Of a DNA stretch of 64,000 nt, positions 1 to 10,646 are shown in pieces. Source of the stretch: Amanita rubescens (taxonomy: Eukaryota; Basidiomycota; Agaricomycetes; Agaricales; Amanitaceae); NCBI GenBank assembly GCA_015039365.1, contig WION01000274.1, positions 1-64,000 on the forward strand, read 5' to 3'. Position numbers and translations under genes: made by a program. How positions within the stretch are numbered: position 1 is the first letter of the stretch; the number at the start of each line of letters is the position of its first letter. The notes below the pieces were generated by a model. It searched no databases. It saw only the letters and a program-made list of their open reading frames with translations, and was not told the DNA's origin.

Positions 1-265
1 AGTTGACTTCACAACTAGTAGGTCTAGCGAACGCGTTGACTTATGGTTGGAACGAAAGAGTGGAGAGGCAGCTAAGAGCAAAGTTTTCAAAGCGATCAAT
101 TGCCAGTAACAAGGCATGAATATGACGTTACATATTCTAATGTCGTATCACCAGATCCTAGTGTTAGCGGTGTAGTTAAAAATTGCTAGCTGGCGTGACA
201 CGTGTCACTTGATATATCCGCGATGTATCGACTTACGTTCTTTGACGGCACATGACCCACAAATA
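1..265. repeat. 5'-flank copy of a FunK1 type-A gene
   Basis: This stretch resembles 30300-30600, the region upstream of the type-A kinase gene at 30644. The shared text includes the run around gttgacctatggttgga and the following gagaggcagctaagag. No gene is visible. It is read as the original upstream region of the broken kinase copy that starts near 270. Confidence 0.55.
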
Positions 266-269
266 TCTT

Positions 270-1700
270 GAAACACAGTCGATACGTTCAGGTTCTTGGT
301 TGCGTGGTACCGGGTACTGGCAATAAAGGACGAGGAGGACTCTCCGTGATTTGGCTACAAAAATTACGGCGTTTTCCACGAATCACGAAGAATGACAGGA
401 ACTGGGGAACGGTACTGGGGAACACAGTAACATATGACACCATGCTTGGGATACTACGTCGGAGGACGATTTCCCTTGGGAAGGTTGTTCCGACCCGCGA
501 TACTGTGCTTCTGAAGTCGGTCCAAGGCTAGGTCGCAAGCCAGTCACGGGAGACCCTCTAGGTATCGAGTACTGCCTAGTTTCAACTTCCCTTCTGAATA
601 GCCCGGGGATAGGGAGAATAGAGGACAACTCAATGCGATTAAGGACAAGGCAAAGTCTAAAACGCATGCACGGGATATGCTGCAGCAGGTCTGTTTATGC
701 ATCCTGTTATTCCACTCTGACTCATTATTACATGCAAGTCCGACAGATATGAGCACAAATGGTTAAGTGCGATGCCACTTATCCCATGTTACATGCCAGT
801 TCTGCTCTTCCGGAACCGCCGAGACCAGACTTTGTACATCAGCGATCATGAAGCCTCACAGTATTGGGAAAGAGATACCCGGAAGTCCAGGCTACTACCA
901 GGTCTACATTGGACTATATGTCAGCAATCCGGGATGTGATAATCCGCGCCGGCAGCTGAAAGAGTTTGGAGGGCTGAAGATATACTTCCTGAGACGTGGA
1001 CGAGACCATACGATCGTAGTGGTAAATGGAAACCTGTAAGTTATTATAATGTCTGTCTTACGTGCTATGGGCTCCAACCCCAGAGCTTTCGCTTCCCGCC
1101 GTGATGTCTGTGATATAGATATATAGAACTCTGTTTAGCGCTCGCCAGGAATGAATCAAGAAGCTTCCACTACACCGAAGGAAGACCATGCCGCCGCTCT
1201 CCTCACCACTGGTGCAAAAAAGAAATCCTCCCCTTGAAACCAGTGGTCACACTACCCGAAACGAATTGACCGAACTCTTATCATTAACGACGCATATCAA
1301 TTGTATTCTGTGATCGTTAAGGTTGCTAGCACAAAGCGCGAAAGTGAAAGATTATACCAGGAGTATTCGAAACATATGCTTTTTCGAAAGAATGGATGCG
1401 AAAGCAGAATGTCATGATTCCGAAAACCTACGGCCTAAAACGGAAAATGGCAATCAGGCAATCAAGAATCTATCCTGCTCATTGAATATGTCGGAAAGCC
1501 AGTGGCGTGCATCAGCGATCTTATATCGTATCAAAAGTACGTTACTTTTAACTACTGCTCTTACCTTGGAAATAAATATCGTACAAGGACCGTCCTTCAG
1601 CAGACTCCAAGCTATCTACGATAAAGGCTCAGTTCACGGGGATCTCTCTCGTCGCAAGATTGTTATGAAGGAAGGTCGAAAGAGGAATTGAAGTAACTTG
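270..1700 (+). pseudogene. Chimeric FunK1 relic (type A 5' part fused to type B 3' part)
   Basis: Bases 270-425 align with exon 1 of the type-A kinase genes (compare 40700-40860, the RNWG-x-VLG segment). From about 428 the sequence is type B: the TMLGIL segment of exon 2, a damaged exon 3 (748-1036), exon 4 (about 1070-1535) and the start of exon 5 (about 1600-1700), ending soon after the catalytic loop. Multiple stops and indels break it. The simplest origin is a deletion running from exon 1 of an A gene into exon 2 of the B gene behind it, as A and B lie in tandem at 30.6-36.2 and 40.5-46.0 kb. The catalytic loop here reads VHGDLSRRK, so this dead copy keeps the Asp that the type-B copies at 33593 and 43457 have lost. 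Confidence 0.75.
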
Positions 1701-2160
1701 AAGGAAGGCGTGCGCAGTAGATGACTTATAGATTTTGACCGCGTAGTAAGATAAGCCTGCTCACATTCTAAAGATTCGCTTCCATCGCCTCCTTCGCCCT
1801 TCTTACGTAGTTTTTCTTTACCGCGTGTCATGTAGCATACGAAAGAGGCAACAGCCGGCGTCCGGCGTCCTCGGTTTCTAGATCCGTGACAGCTTCCCTT
1901 TCTGACTTCCAAGGCGACATGGATGTTTGTGGGTCCATGGGTATTTTGTTGTCCTAGTTGTTTGCCCAAGTATAAGTAGCCAAGTCATGGTATTGTTCTT
2001 GGAAGTTGAAACGTTGACGTCGACATTGGGCCTTATTGAGCCAATGATGTTTTGATGCCCGTTGACGTTGATGCATTGATGCGCATCAATAACTAGAACA
2101 CTGATATGCTGTGACGTATCTGCCCAAGTTTAGGAGGCCGACTCGTTTTGAAGTGGTTGC
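1700..2160 (+). repeat. Dispersed 3'-flank repeat R, copy 1
   Basis: Related sequence recurs at 7300-7990, 13680-14480, 36470-36830 and 46220-46460. Copy 1 shares with the 13.7-kb copy the run from gcgcagtagatgactt through the cagccggcgtcc segment. The best conserved core (1918-1939) is an inverted repeat, CATGGA and TCCATG around a 10-base loop. The copies lie downstream of type-B kinase genes or their relics, so this probably travelled as part of the kinase duplications. No coding potential is seen. Confidence 0.7.
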
Positions 2161-2229
2161 GGGGAATGCAGCTCACTGACACACTGTAGAGGCAGTAGAG
2201 TGCTTACAAAGACCACTGAATAATTTCAC

Positions 2230-3470
2230 AATCTACAAATACATCATCGGCCTATTCAGTAGTCTAACAACAACACCGCGATCAACTACACGCGCGACCA
2301 GTGTGGCTTGTCCTTCGCATATCTAATTATGGTCTCATCATCAGTCATTTCAAATACGTAAGGATCGGAGACAGTCTCGTCGATGATGGTGTCGGTTATC
2401 AAATGCTGGTGCCAGAAGATGGAGAATTTCCTGATCGGGGTAAGCTCGCTCGTCATATCAGTCAGAATTTGGGGCGATAGGAAGAGAGCATTGTAAGTGT
2501 TGGTGATGGGGTCGAAGCTCCTGACCCCCACGCGGGCATCCTCCTTCCAATCATTTCGGACTGCGAGTGGCTTACTCTGGTCCCCCTCACCAACGGCTTT
2601 GCCGGCACCATGAATGTCAAACGTGACCTTCTGGCCTAATTTCATGTCGACGAATTTGGTGCCAGACGAGACTTTGACGCCCGCCTACATAATAAATCCA
2701 CATCTTAGCAAGGGAATCAATGACTGAATAGGTGCAGACTGACCTTGTACGACGTCGTTTCGAAGACTTGATACTTGTCCTCCCACTCGAGTTCCACCTC
2801 GGGCGCGAGACTCTTGGTAGGAACCATAGAGAAGACGACATTTCCTTTGAGCACTTTTGTGCCAACCTTCACGTCCCTCGTGAGGCAGAGATTGAAATCA
2901 CTGCCCATGAGTGTTGCTAACGCGTCTCCGTCAACGAGAACTTTGATCTTCGACGTCATCTGGATAACATAGAAAGGGTGGTGAGCGAGTGGACAGTATC
3001 GAAGACAAGCAGCTGGCATACAATGCTTAGAGTAGAGAGTGCAAACTGTTGGGTTGGTTGTTGGTTGGTTGGATCTCTTCGGATTGAAGCTGCTTTATAG
3101 CTTTTCATTCGATCATCCGGAAATTCAGACGCCGCACAACGTCCAATCCATAAAGCTTGATACATCAAGCGTGCCAGTGAGGGTTGCACGTTGTCCCAAT
3201 ACCACTGTGGCCAGGTGACATATCGGACTCTCACTGTGGGATTTTTTCGCTGCTAAATGAACACTTTCGATTGGCCCATTCGATTGAGAAGTTCCAGATA
3301 ACGAGAAGGAGGAGGTACCCCAGAATCCTAACACATATCCGACATACTCCGATGCTCACATATCTGAATGTATTGTTTCTCTACCGGAGCTCACGGATCT
3401 CATCAATCTAGGCAGTGCTAGTACTGGGCTACATCAGAGCTTCATTAATGTCAGGCAGCCTGTCACGACT
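2230..3470 (-). repeat. Segmental duplication block of family C, copy 1
   Basis: The gene C1, its upstream region (2960-3470) and its 3' flank match 16240-17430 in the same orientation, with small indels. The upstream part shares the run gcagctggcatacaatgc and a GTTGGTTGG-rich patch before the start codon. Between 3020 and 3750 no further gene is seen. Confidence 0.8.
2286..2959 (-). CDS. Unrecognised small protein family C, copy C1 (204 aa)
   Basis: Two exons: 2959-2744 (72 codons) and 2684-2286, with a GT-AG intron of about 59 bp. The start was chosen because the methionine before the SKIKVLVD segment aligns with the starts of the copies at 6380 and 17005. Conserved stretches are GSDFNLCL, KGNVVF, WEDKYQVFETTSYK, then LGQ-x-x-TFD, RNDWKE-x-ARVGVR and FWHQ. 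There is no signal peptide or membrane helix, and the alternating hydrophobic pattern suggests a beta-rich soluble protein. I do not recognise the family and assign no function. All three copies keep open frames and the same intron position, which suggests that they are or recently were functional. Confidence 0.75.
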
Positions 3471-3749
3471 CACAACCCAGGTGGAGAGTTCAAATCGATG
3501 TATAGAAATGCTTCTATAGTAGATCATCGTATAAGCAACAGCCTCTGAGAAATCCCACGAGAAGATAAACACAGTTACTTCAAGTTTTACCCCCCAAATT
3601 CGCGCATCTGTGACAAGCTCAATCTCTAGCGTGAATCCGTGTAAGGGCAGCCCACTACTCCGAGTTCAGTCCAACGCACATATCTATAATCATCTCTGAT
3701 GATATAGCAATAAGAAGGAGTATGATTTTGTCACTGTCTTTCTGCCTTG

Positions 3750-4054
3750 TGCGTTGGAATATGCTAGCAATCAATTAATCACGGAGTGAGTTATTTAAGT
3801 CGGATTGATCCGACTTTCCATATCCGGTTGTGCTTCCTGGCGGAAATTATAATATAGTTAATTTCCCGTTGACATCTTGCTGTATAGCCGGATACTCAGT
3901 CGTTTACCGTACACGACTGAGGCGAGTTACACTTATATTATAGCTGTTTCCGTATGTTTACTAGCTCGTTACGCGTCACTACTTCTATAGGTAGCTAGTA
4001 CACATTACAGTCGTTTGCTGCACGACTGAGCGCTGAGCCTTACTTAGTCTTACA
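3750..4054 (+). repeat. Left LTR of the copia-type relic
   Basis: About 305 bp, beginning near TGCGTTGGAATAT (the right copy begins TGTTGGAATAT) and ending TCTTACA just before the primer-binding site. The 5' edge is uncertain by a few bases because of the substitution. Confidence 0.7.
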
Positions 4055-4068
4055 GGTTACGGGCCCCG
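4055..4068 (+). other. Primer-binding site, half initiator-tRNA-Met type
   Basis: GGTTACGGGCCCC directly follows the left LTR. It differs by one base in its core from the GGTTATGGGCCC type that pairs with the anticodon arm of initiator tRNA-Met. That type is known from copia-like elements that prime from a half tRNA. This supports a Ty1/copia rather than Ty3/gypsy origin. Confidence 0.6.
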
Positions 4069-4106
4069 CGCCCATTGCGTGGAGAGATCAATACAGCAAT
4101 TGAAAC

Positions 4107-5040
4107 ATGTCCCCTACAATTGTTACAGACGTCGAAAAGCTTGATGCGAATGGGTGATGTTCTATGGTCGGTACTACCCTGATGGTGGTTCCTGACGTGG
4201 AACCCAGTGCGAAAGGAAGTACATATCGAAGACGCGGGAAATCCGAAACCGGGCGTGTGTTGGAATTGCGGGGGTCGAGGGCACAACCGTGGTGCCTGCC
4301 CCAGTCCAAATACGGCCGCTAGCGGTGAAGAAGGTTCTGTTGGAACCGAACAAGCGGGATCTGATGAGAGCGAAAGGGACGCACCTGGCGGTTCCCATTC
4401 AGGCTCTACTACTAGCTCCGAGAGGTTAAAGTCGAGATCGAGGGATCCGGACATGAGCGCTGGACCATTGGAAGAAGGTTCGAATGATGCTGGTGTGATG
4501 CCTGCATTAGCTATCGCAGCTATCACCGAATTATACACATACAAGGCTATTGACGGGTCGATGAGCCTGATTTTGTGCAGGTCTTGACGGAAATTGGAAT
4601 GTGATGATCTGGACGTGGAAGACGTTGCCGGTGACATAGTTTTCCCATCGAATTCATCTTGTACCACCATACGTGTATTCAATGAAGAACGACCTAATTC
4701 GGAAGCGGTCGTTATCCCCGCTGAACCAGAAACTGAAGAGGTCGTCGTACCTGAAGAACCCTGTGGCTTAATGACTCGAGCGCGAGTCATCATGTTGATA
4801 CCGGCGTTGAGAAGTCGTTGAAGCCGTCTGAGGCGGTGAATGCCCTTGAGGGTTGGATCAGTTTGGATACCGACCGTTGGGATTCGCTTGATTATCAGTT
4901 GGGCTACGAAGCTAGAGCGGGCGGTGATGCGGTCCTACGCAATCGATGAAGAATTCTTGAAGGACGCTGCACGGGAACTTTGGTTTATTTTCTTGATGAA
5001 AACATTTCGTGGCATTTTTCAAGTTGCTTTGGATAGAGGG
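4107..5040 (+). pseudogene. Gag-like remnant with CCHC zinc knuckle
   Basis: A start codon 40 bp after the primer-binding site opens a short frame (VTDVEKLDANG). It soon stops at TGA. A second frame from about 4207 contains CWNCGGRGHNRGAC, a C-x2-C-x4-H-x4-C zinc knuckle as found near the end of retrotransposon Gag. The rest (4310-5040) has acidic and charged short frames interrupted by stops. No protease, integrase or RT motif is seen, so the element is internally deleted and dead. Confidence 0.65.
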
Positions 5041-5044
5041 GGGG

Positions 5045-5238
5045 TGTTGGAATATACGGAGTGAGTTATTTGGTGTTCTGCGAGCATTTGGCGCTTTGGC
5101 GCATGCGCGGGAAAGTCGGATTGATCCGACTTTCCGTATTCGGTTGTCCTGCTTGGTGGAAATTAATTAATTTAATACATATACAAGTTAATTTCCGGTT
5201 GACATCGTGGTTTGCTCGTATACACCTCAGTCGTTTAC
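5045..5238 (+). repeat. Right LTR of the copia-type relic, 3'-truncated
   Basis: Starts TGTTGGAATATACGG and follows the left LTR through to CGTTTACCGTACAC, then ends abruptly. Compared with the left copy it has an extra GC-rich insert after the GTTATTT segment and lacks roughly the last 100 bp. Confidence 0.7.
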
Positions 5239-5285
5239 CGTACACTTCTACATTGTGACCTTCCTCTCCCATCTGTTGTCCAAGC

Positions 5286-5811
5286 ATGGGTTATGCACAG
5301 TGGGTTGTTTTCACCATCACCAACCGGAGCAACTTCTTCACCTTGGTTATTAAAAATCTCCGTACGGAGTTTGGCAAGATTCATGAGAATGGTAACTGGA
5401 GCTATATAACTTTTTCGCGTACATCGCTACTAATGTATATACTCAGGTAACATGGACAAGGAGATTGGTGTAGGGGCGATTGAAGGAAAGGAAATTGGTG
5501 TTGAACAGGAATTCACATTCAGTTCCTCTGGTCGAGAGTATTCTGATACTGGCACGGAGGGCTCATTCGACATCTACCTAAAGGGCAAAGGAAAACTGTG
5601 TCATTGTTACTGGGACTGTCCATACTGGCGGCCCACGAATACTTGGAAGATTAGCGGTGCGAACCTACGTATTTCGACTTTCTCCGCATAATTATCTCAT
5701 TGACGTTATAATCTCTTAGAATATCACCCTGATTGGGTCATTCAAACTGACGGAGCGAGGACTACTGGTGCATTAGGTGATATCACCATCAAGGCTACTG
5801 AGGGGCGCTGA
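5286..5811 (+). CDS. Aegerolysin-family protein (139 aa)
   Basis: Three exons, 5286-5391, 5447-5668 and 5720-5811, joined at phase-1 GT-AG introns of 55 and 51 bp. The frame is open throughout, and 139 residues is the usual family length. Motifs supporting the family are the opening YAQWVVF, then GREYSDTGTEGSFDIYL, the WDCPY segment and TNTW, with a Gly-Ala-Leu-Gly segment close to the C-terminus. Aegerolysins are small, acidic, beta-sandwich membrane-lipid-binding proteins of fungi. Some act as the lipid-recognising partner of a separate pore-forming MACPF protein. No MACPF gene is seen in this window. There is no signal peptide, as usual for the family. The gene starts only about 50 bp after the truncated LTR, so part of its promoter may derive from the retroelement. 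Function beyond lipid binding is inference. Confidence 0.85.
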
Positions 5812-5949
5812 GTTGAGTCCGTATTTTAGAGTAGCACGTAGGCATTTTACAGTTTTGTTATTGTCTCTGGTCTTACTTTTTCTGCGCTATCTTGAAGAAA
5901 TAGGATTGCATGACATTCCAACACATTTGAAAATTTGTATGGGTCGTGT

Positions 5950-6070
5950 GCATGAGTGATGAATCGATGAGGTGCGGCCCGCCCGCGTACATCGTCGTTT
6001 CGAAGACTTGATACTTGTCCTCCCACTCGAGTCCCACCCTGGACGGTGCGAGGTTCTTGGAAGAAAGTCG
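5950..6070 (-). pseudogene. Fragment of family C (exon 1 end and donor site)
   Basis: The reverse strand here matches exon 1 of C1, that is the WEDKYQVFET segment and upstream residues, plus a degraded exon/intron border. It breaks off on both sides. It lies about 310 bp from the intact copy C2 and in the opposite direction. Confidence 0.7.
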
Positions 6071-6379
6071 TGCCTTCTACACGAAGATGTCATGGCGTCC
6101 CTGGTCATGGTCATGGGGTACAAAATTTCAAATTTCAATGTGGAACTCATCAGGATGCCGTCATAACTGACCGTGACAGATTAATGCGATAGCGCCCTGA
6201 GTCCTAGGTTGTATGAAATGGAAGCGAAGGCCAGATGACTGCGTGGAACTGAAGTTTGAATCGGGATCAGCAAACAATTCACAAGCTTATCAGATCTCTC
6301 GCCACGGGTGATTATTTATTTCTTTGGAGAAGTCAATCCATCTGAAGCGTTCGTCCACAGACCCGATCCTGTGACCATT

Positions 6380-7060
6380 ATGTCGACCGTCGTCCAAGTC
6401 GTCATCCAAAAGGAGGCCTTGGAGACCCTCATCGGCAGTGAATTCAATCTCTGCATAGTTAGGATGGTGGAGGTTGGTGATGTGGAGTACAAAGGAAACG
6501 TTGTCTTTGCTATGGTTCCCTTCAAGGACCTACGCCGTGGCGTGACCCTCCAATGGGAGGACAAGTACCAAGTCTTCGAAACGACGTCGTATAAGGTCAG
6601 TCTCCACCTATTCGCTCACCGATCGATCCGGAAGGTGATCATTATGTAGGTGGGCTCGAAAGTCACGGCTGGCACCGAAACTGCCGACATTAAACTGGGC
6701 CAGCAGGCCACATTCGATGTTATAGGTGGAGCCGATGTCACTGGTGGAGAGGACGTAAAACAGCCACTCCACGTCAGGAATGACTGGAAGGAAGGCGCAC
6801 GTGTGGGGGTCAGGAACTTCGACCCCACCGACGAATCCTACCATTCCCTTTTCCTATCCCCAGAAATTCTCACTGACATGACGGTCAAACTAACCCCGAC
6901 TAACAAATTCGCCGTCTTCTGGCACCAGCAGTTGGTAACGGACACCATAACCGACTTGAACACTATCGCCGACCCTTTCGTTTTCGAAATCAACCATCGC
7001 AATATGGCTAAGCTCATATATGGCAAGGAGAAACCGCATTGGACGAAAGCTCCTCCCTAG
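6380..7060 (+). CDS. Unrecognised small protein family C, copy C2 (208 aa)
   Basis: Two exons: 6380-6595 (72 codons, the same length as in C1) and 6650-7060, with a 54-bp GT-AG intron at the same position as in the other copies. The start follows the alignment with C1 and C3. Shared segments are GSEFNLCI, KGNVVFAMVP, WEDKYQVFETTSYK, RNDWKEGARVGVRNF, SLFLSPEILTDMT and FWHQQLVTDT. This is the most diverged of the three copies and is on the opposite strand. No signal peptide or membrane span is seen. Function unknown. It sits next to the aegerolysin gene, but nothing in the sequence shows a joint role. Confidence 0.75.
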
Positions 7061-8206
7061 AGCTAATGATGTCCCCTGTTCACAGGATCGATTAGCGGGA
7101 AATGGCATAGTACTTATATAATATTTTTTCCTTTGTGCAGTATACGTACTTTTACAACTGAAAGCGAAGTGACCGTGTACTCATCGATGATGTACGTACG
7201 AATCCTGTCTTCTTTGACGCCCCTGCACAACGTAGGGTCCAAGGAAGCACTGACAGTCGGCTTCATGGAGATGCGTGCGGCCAGCCTGAGAATAGGGACT
7301 TCCTGTCTTTTTGATCGCCGACCTGCGTTAGCCGACAGGCTGTTCTTGGAAGTAAAAGTTGAAACGTTGACGTTGACATTAATGAAATTTGAAATTGGGT
7401 TGGTGACGTTTTGATGCCCGTTGATGCATTGATGCATCATCGACTACAACACTGATAAATCGGGCACCTACGAGTTGGAGTAGTGGTAGCCGGAAAGTGC
7501 CACTGACGTGACGTACTATTTGAAATTCCCCAAGTTCAGGAGGCCGACTCATTTTGGAGCGGTTCGAGGTTTCCTCGTTATTGTTTTTATGGCTATGCGT
7601 TCAAAAAGATAAATGGTATACCATGTACGGTTGAGTCACGGCCTGATTGAGATGATAGATCGAATCGGAGGGAATGTTTGGTCGCACCAAACAAACGCGT
7701 TGCCTTTCCGAGTCAGATGCCTTGAAGTTGAAACAGAACATCTCAGTCGAACTTGTACGTACGTACGTCTTTCCCCAACCATTTTATTGTACTAAAATAT
7801 ACGTGGCTGTGAATCTAGGAATACTCAGTTCCCACTCCTTCACCAAGTCTTGTTGCAAAACGGTAATCACACAATAGAGACCGTGCCGCGCGCTCTTGCG
7901 TTGAAATGGACGTTGATAGTATCAAGTTTAAACGTTTTTTTGCGTTGGGAAAGTCAAGGAGCCTTCTGAGAAAGCCAGCGTTAGCGCACTCGATCCATGG
8001 ATGGCGCTGGAGCAAGATTATTCGGTGGGCGTAGCGGCCAAACATGGATCAAGGCCAACTTTCGAAGACCACACCAGGCTCAGGCTTTCGAATCCCTGGA
8101 TATGGTGTGGTACATTACTAACATATATTAATATATACATGCAACGTAGTTATATACGACATGGTATCTTGTGCCAGATAGAGCGGCAATAGAATACGAA
8201 CTTGAA
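7061..8206 (+). repeat. Dispersed repeat R, copy 2, and related non-coding sequence
   Basis: 7325-7460 shares with copy 1 the TTCTTGGAAGT-x-GAAACGTTGACG segment and the GATGCCCGTTGATGCATTGATGCAT run. 7590-8000 matches 14040-14480, for example GGTCGCACCAAACAAACGCG and GGAGCCTTCTGAGAAAGCCA. No kinase gene lies immediately upstream on this strand, so this copy is detached. No real gene is seen. Confidence 0.65.
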
Positions 8207-10509
8207 TTAGTAAATCCGTCCATAAATGATGTCGTCATCCGCTGGTGGGAATCTAGCGGATGGGGAAGTTGGGGGGCTTTCCCATTGATTCGGCGGGTCA
8301 TAACTTTCGTCGAGAAGATAACCGAGATGCTCAAACTCTCGCTGACGAGATCGTTTACCGGCCTTAACTTTCGCCATGTCAAAGTCGATTATGGTTGCTC
8401 GGCCTTGGTCGTCCATCATCAAATTGTTGGGACGAATATCGTAATGGCGGACACCAGCTTGGTGTATTTCCCTCATCGCTGTTATGAACGCTTCCCTGAC
8501 AAATTGTGAGTGTGAAAAAGATGCAAGAGTACGTTCCATGCCTACTTTTGTTCTTCGGTCAAGCTGACCTGGCCATGTTCTATATAGTGCGGTTGCTCGG
8601 CCAAACTCGTCCCTGCGTGGCTCATGGCGAGAACGGTGGCTTCATTCGCTGCATCTTCAAAAAGGCCATATACAGAGACGACGTGATTGACCTTGTTGAC
8701 CATCATGTGTCGATATACAGCGTATTCATGACGTAGCTTCTCTCGTTCTTTATTCCCAAGTGCAATTTTGACGACTCCTTCACAATTATAAACGCGACAA
8801 TCGCTTGCCTGAACCTTAATCTTGGCATCGTGGACTTTTCCTGTCGCTCCTTCTGCCACTTCTGACGTTAGCGTCAAACGGAAGTAGTCCTCAGGACGGT
8901 ATTTTCGCTCCTTTCTAGTAGTAAAACGTGGTTGACCATCTGATGAACGGCCAACGCGATGTAGGACAGCGGGCTCCGGAGAATTGAACACCCCATATTT
9001 GAACCAGAGGAGTACCACATCCCTGCAATCCGTTTCGCAGAGTACTAGCTAATACAAAGGTTAGAGGTTTACTAAAAAGACATAGAATATATTAGTCACT
9101 GAGTGCATATCTTCAGGAGACTCCTGGAACATTTGCTTTCCGGAGGTCGTCAGCCTAGTCCTAGGCCTCTTGGACTCGCGGTTCGCATCTGCGTATTCCG
9201 CGTCATTTGATCGCTTCCTTTTAGCTTTGGTTGTTGTGCTCTCGGCCTCGAGTCCAACTTGGTGACGTATTCGATCAAGCGCATCTCGTAAGATTGCCAT
9301 GTATAAACCAATTTGTATCTGACCATAACCAGGTTCAAAACATTCAGAAACGTCTATCAAGTCCGAAAGATATAGTGTCTGACTATCGCGATGTCGAAAT
9401 CCGATGCGTTCGTAATTTCCACAATTGAAGACAATCAACGTAGCATCATACTGTACAGCGCGGGTCCAGGCCTGCAGTTAATCATGAGAAGGTGTAATAC
9501 TCATAATTTCAGTACCTACACGTTGGATAAACAGAAGAGAGTTGGGGCGCGAAACTTTGGTAGGCTTCACATTTAACGTAGGCCATGCCTTGACCTTTGT
9601 TCGACTCGTCTGGCCCTCCCGCCCTGTGCTTGAAACCGATTCCGACCGCCCTTCACTTCGAGAGCTGAGACGAGTACTGCGACGGGCCGCTTGCGTCGAT
9701 GCACAAGGTGCCATGATACAAGGAAGTGATTTTATAGTTGCTAAAGAGTCGGGCAGTGGGTATGGCAGGGCATTCTGTGACACGACAAGACCAACAGTGG
9801 GGCATTGTAGCAAGGGTAACCTGCTCCATTTTGCGACCACACCCATATCTCTGAATAAATCTTCCGCTTTTATCGACGGAACGTGAAACTGGAAGGCGGC
9901 CAATGTTCTAAATCTGTCCGACATCGCCCGAATGTCTTGGCGAAGATCGTCCTTGAGGCACGACGAGATTGCCTTAGATGTCGTCAACTCTCCCGTTTCA
10001 TGACGATGGGAGATCTGCAAAATATAATTGTCGATCATCGCAGGATGTTGACCACGTTCGAGTTCGGAGCCTTCGCAAAAATCTAGAATTTTATACCATG
10101 CTTCTCCATAAGGGTATAATGCGATAGTTGAAGCAACAGGAGCGCAGTTCTTGTAAGAAGCGCGGGAATAAAACTGAGCAACGGATTCAGCATCCCAGAT
10201 CGTCGTACGCGGCGGATAAGTTTTTCTGTTATTCTCCGTGACGAAACAACAGCCTTCATTTCTGAGAAAGGGAAGGGGTTGACCCCTGCTCTTCAGAGTT
10301 ATCAGCTCGTCCTCGACAAGTTTGGAAAGTTCGAGAGACAGGGATGGAGCAGCTTTGATATGTTTCAGGCAAAGGCGGGGATCCAGGTGCCGGTCATAGA
10401 ATACATTTGGATATGAGAAGGTGATACCCGATTCCTCTGAAAGTGTAGTCGTAGGGGGGTTATAATCGAAGAGAGCGGCTATTTCCTCGTAGACCTTCCG
10501 GCGTGCCAT
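8207..10509 (-). CDS. FunK1-type protein kinase, type A, copy A1 (717 aa)
   Basis: Four exons: 10509-9520, 9471-9100, 9048-8546 and 8495-8207. All introns are short GT-AG, with phases 0, 0 and 2, the same as in the other type-A genes. Exons 1-2 form a long N-terminal region ending in the conserved AWTR segment and YERIGFRHR. The kinase core follows: glycine-rich GATGKVH, an ATP-binding Lys in VVKIAL, an alpha-C Glu in HEYAVY, the catalytic loop HYDIRPNNLM and a DFD in place of DFG. Exon 2 carries a basic patch (KRKRSND, KRPRTR) that could be a nuclear signal. This pattern fits FunK1, a fungus-specific kinase family strongly expanded in mushrooms. Its substrates are unknown. A1 is clearly diverged from A2 and A3. 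Confidence 0.85.
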
Positions 10510-10646
10510 AACGTTTTTTGAGACGTGTAACTCATCAGTGCATCAGCTTGGAAACTAGTAAATGTCATAACAAGTGCATACAGAGGCTTACAGTCATAAA
10601 CGTAAACGTTGAACGATAATTTTAAACTAGCAGCGCCGAGCAATCA

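Larger units (their letters stand above)
3750..5238 (+). mobile_element. Truncated copia-type LTR retrotransposon relic
   Basis: Two direct repeats flank about 1 kb. The left one (3750-4054) and the right one (5045-5238) share TTGGAATAT, GGAGTGAGTTATTT, the palindromic AAGTCGGATTGATCCGACTT, a GGTTGACATC-type segment and CAGTCGTTTACCGTACAC. The left repeat ends in ACA and is followed by a primer-binding-site-like sequence. The right repeat is cut off at about 5238, where the upstream region of the aegerolysin gene begins. The inside holds only gag-like remnants with a zinc knuckle. No integrase or reverse transcriptase remains. Confidence 0.8.

Noticed and set aside
3800..3830. Palindrome AAGTCGGATTGATCCGACTT as an operator-like site
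   Set aside because: It lies in both LTR copies at the same place and is best explained as part of the LTR.
8171..8736. Plus-strand frames over the 3' half of kinase A1
   Set aside because: They lie opposite exons 3 and 4, which carry clear kinase motifs on the minus strand.
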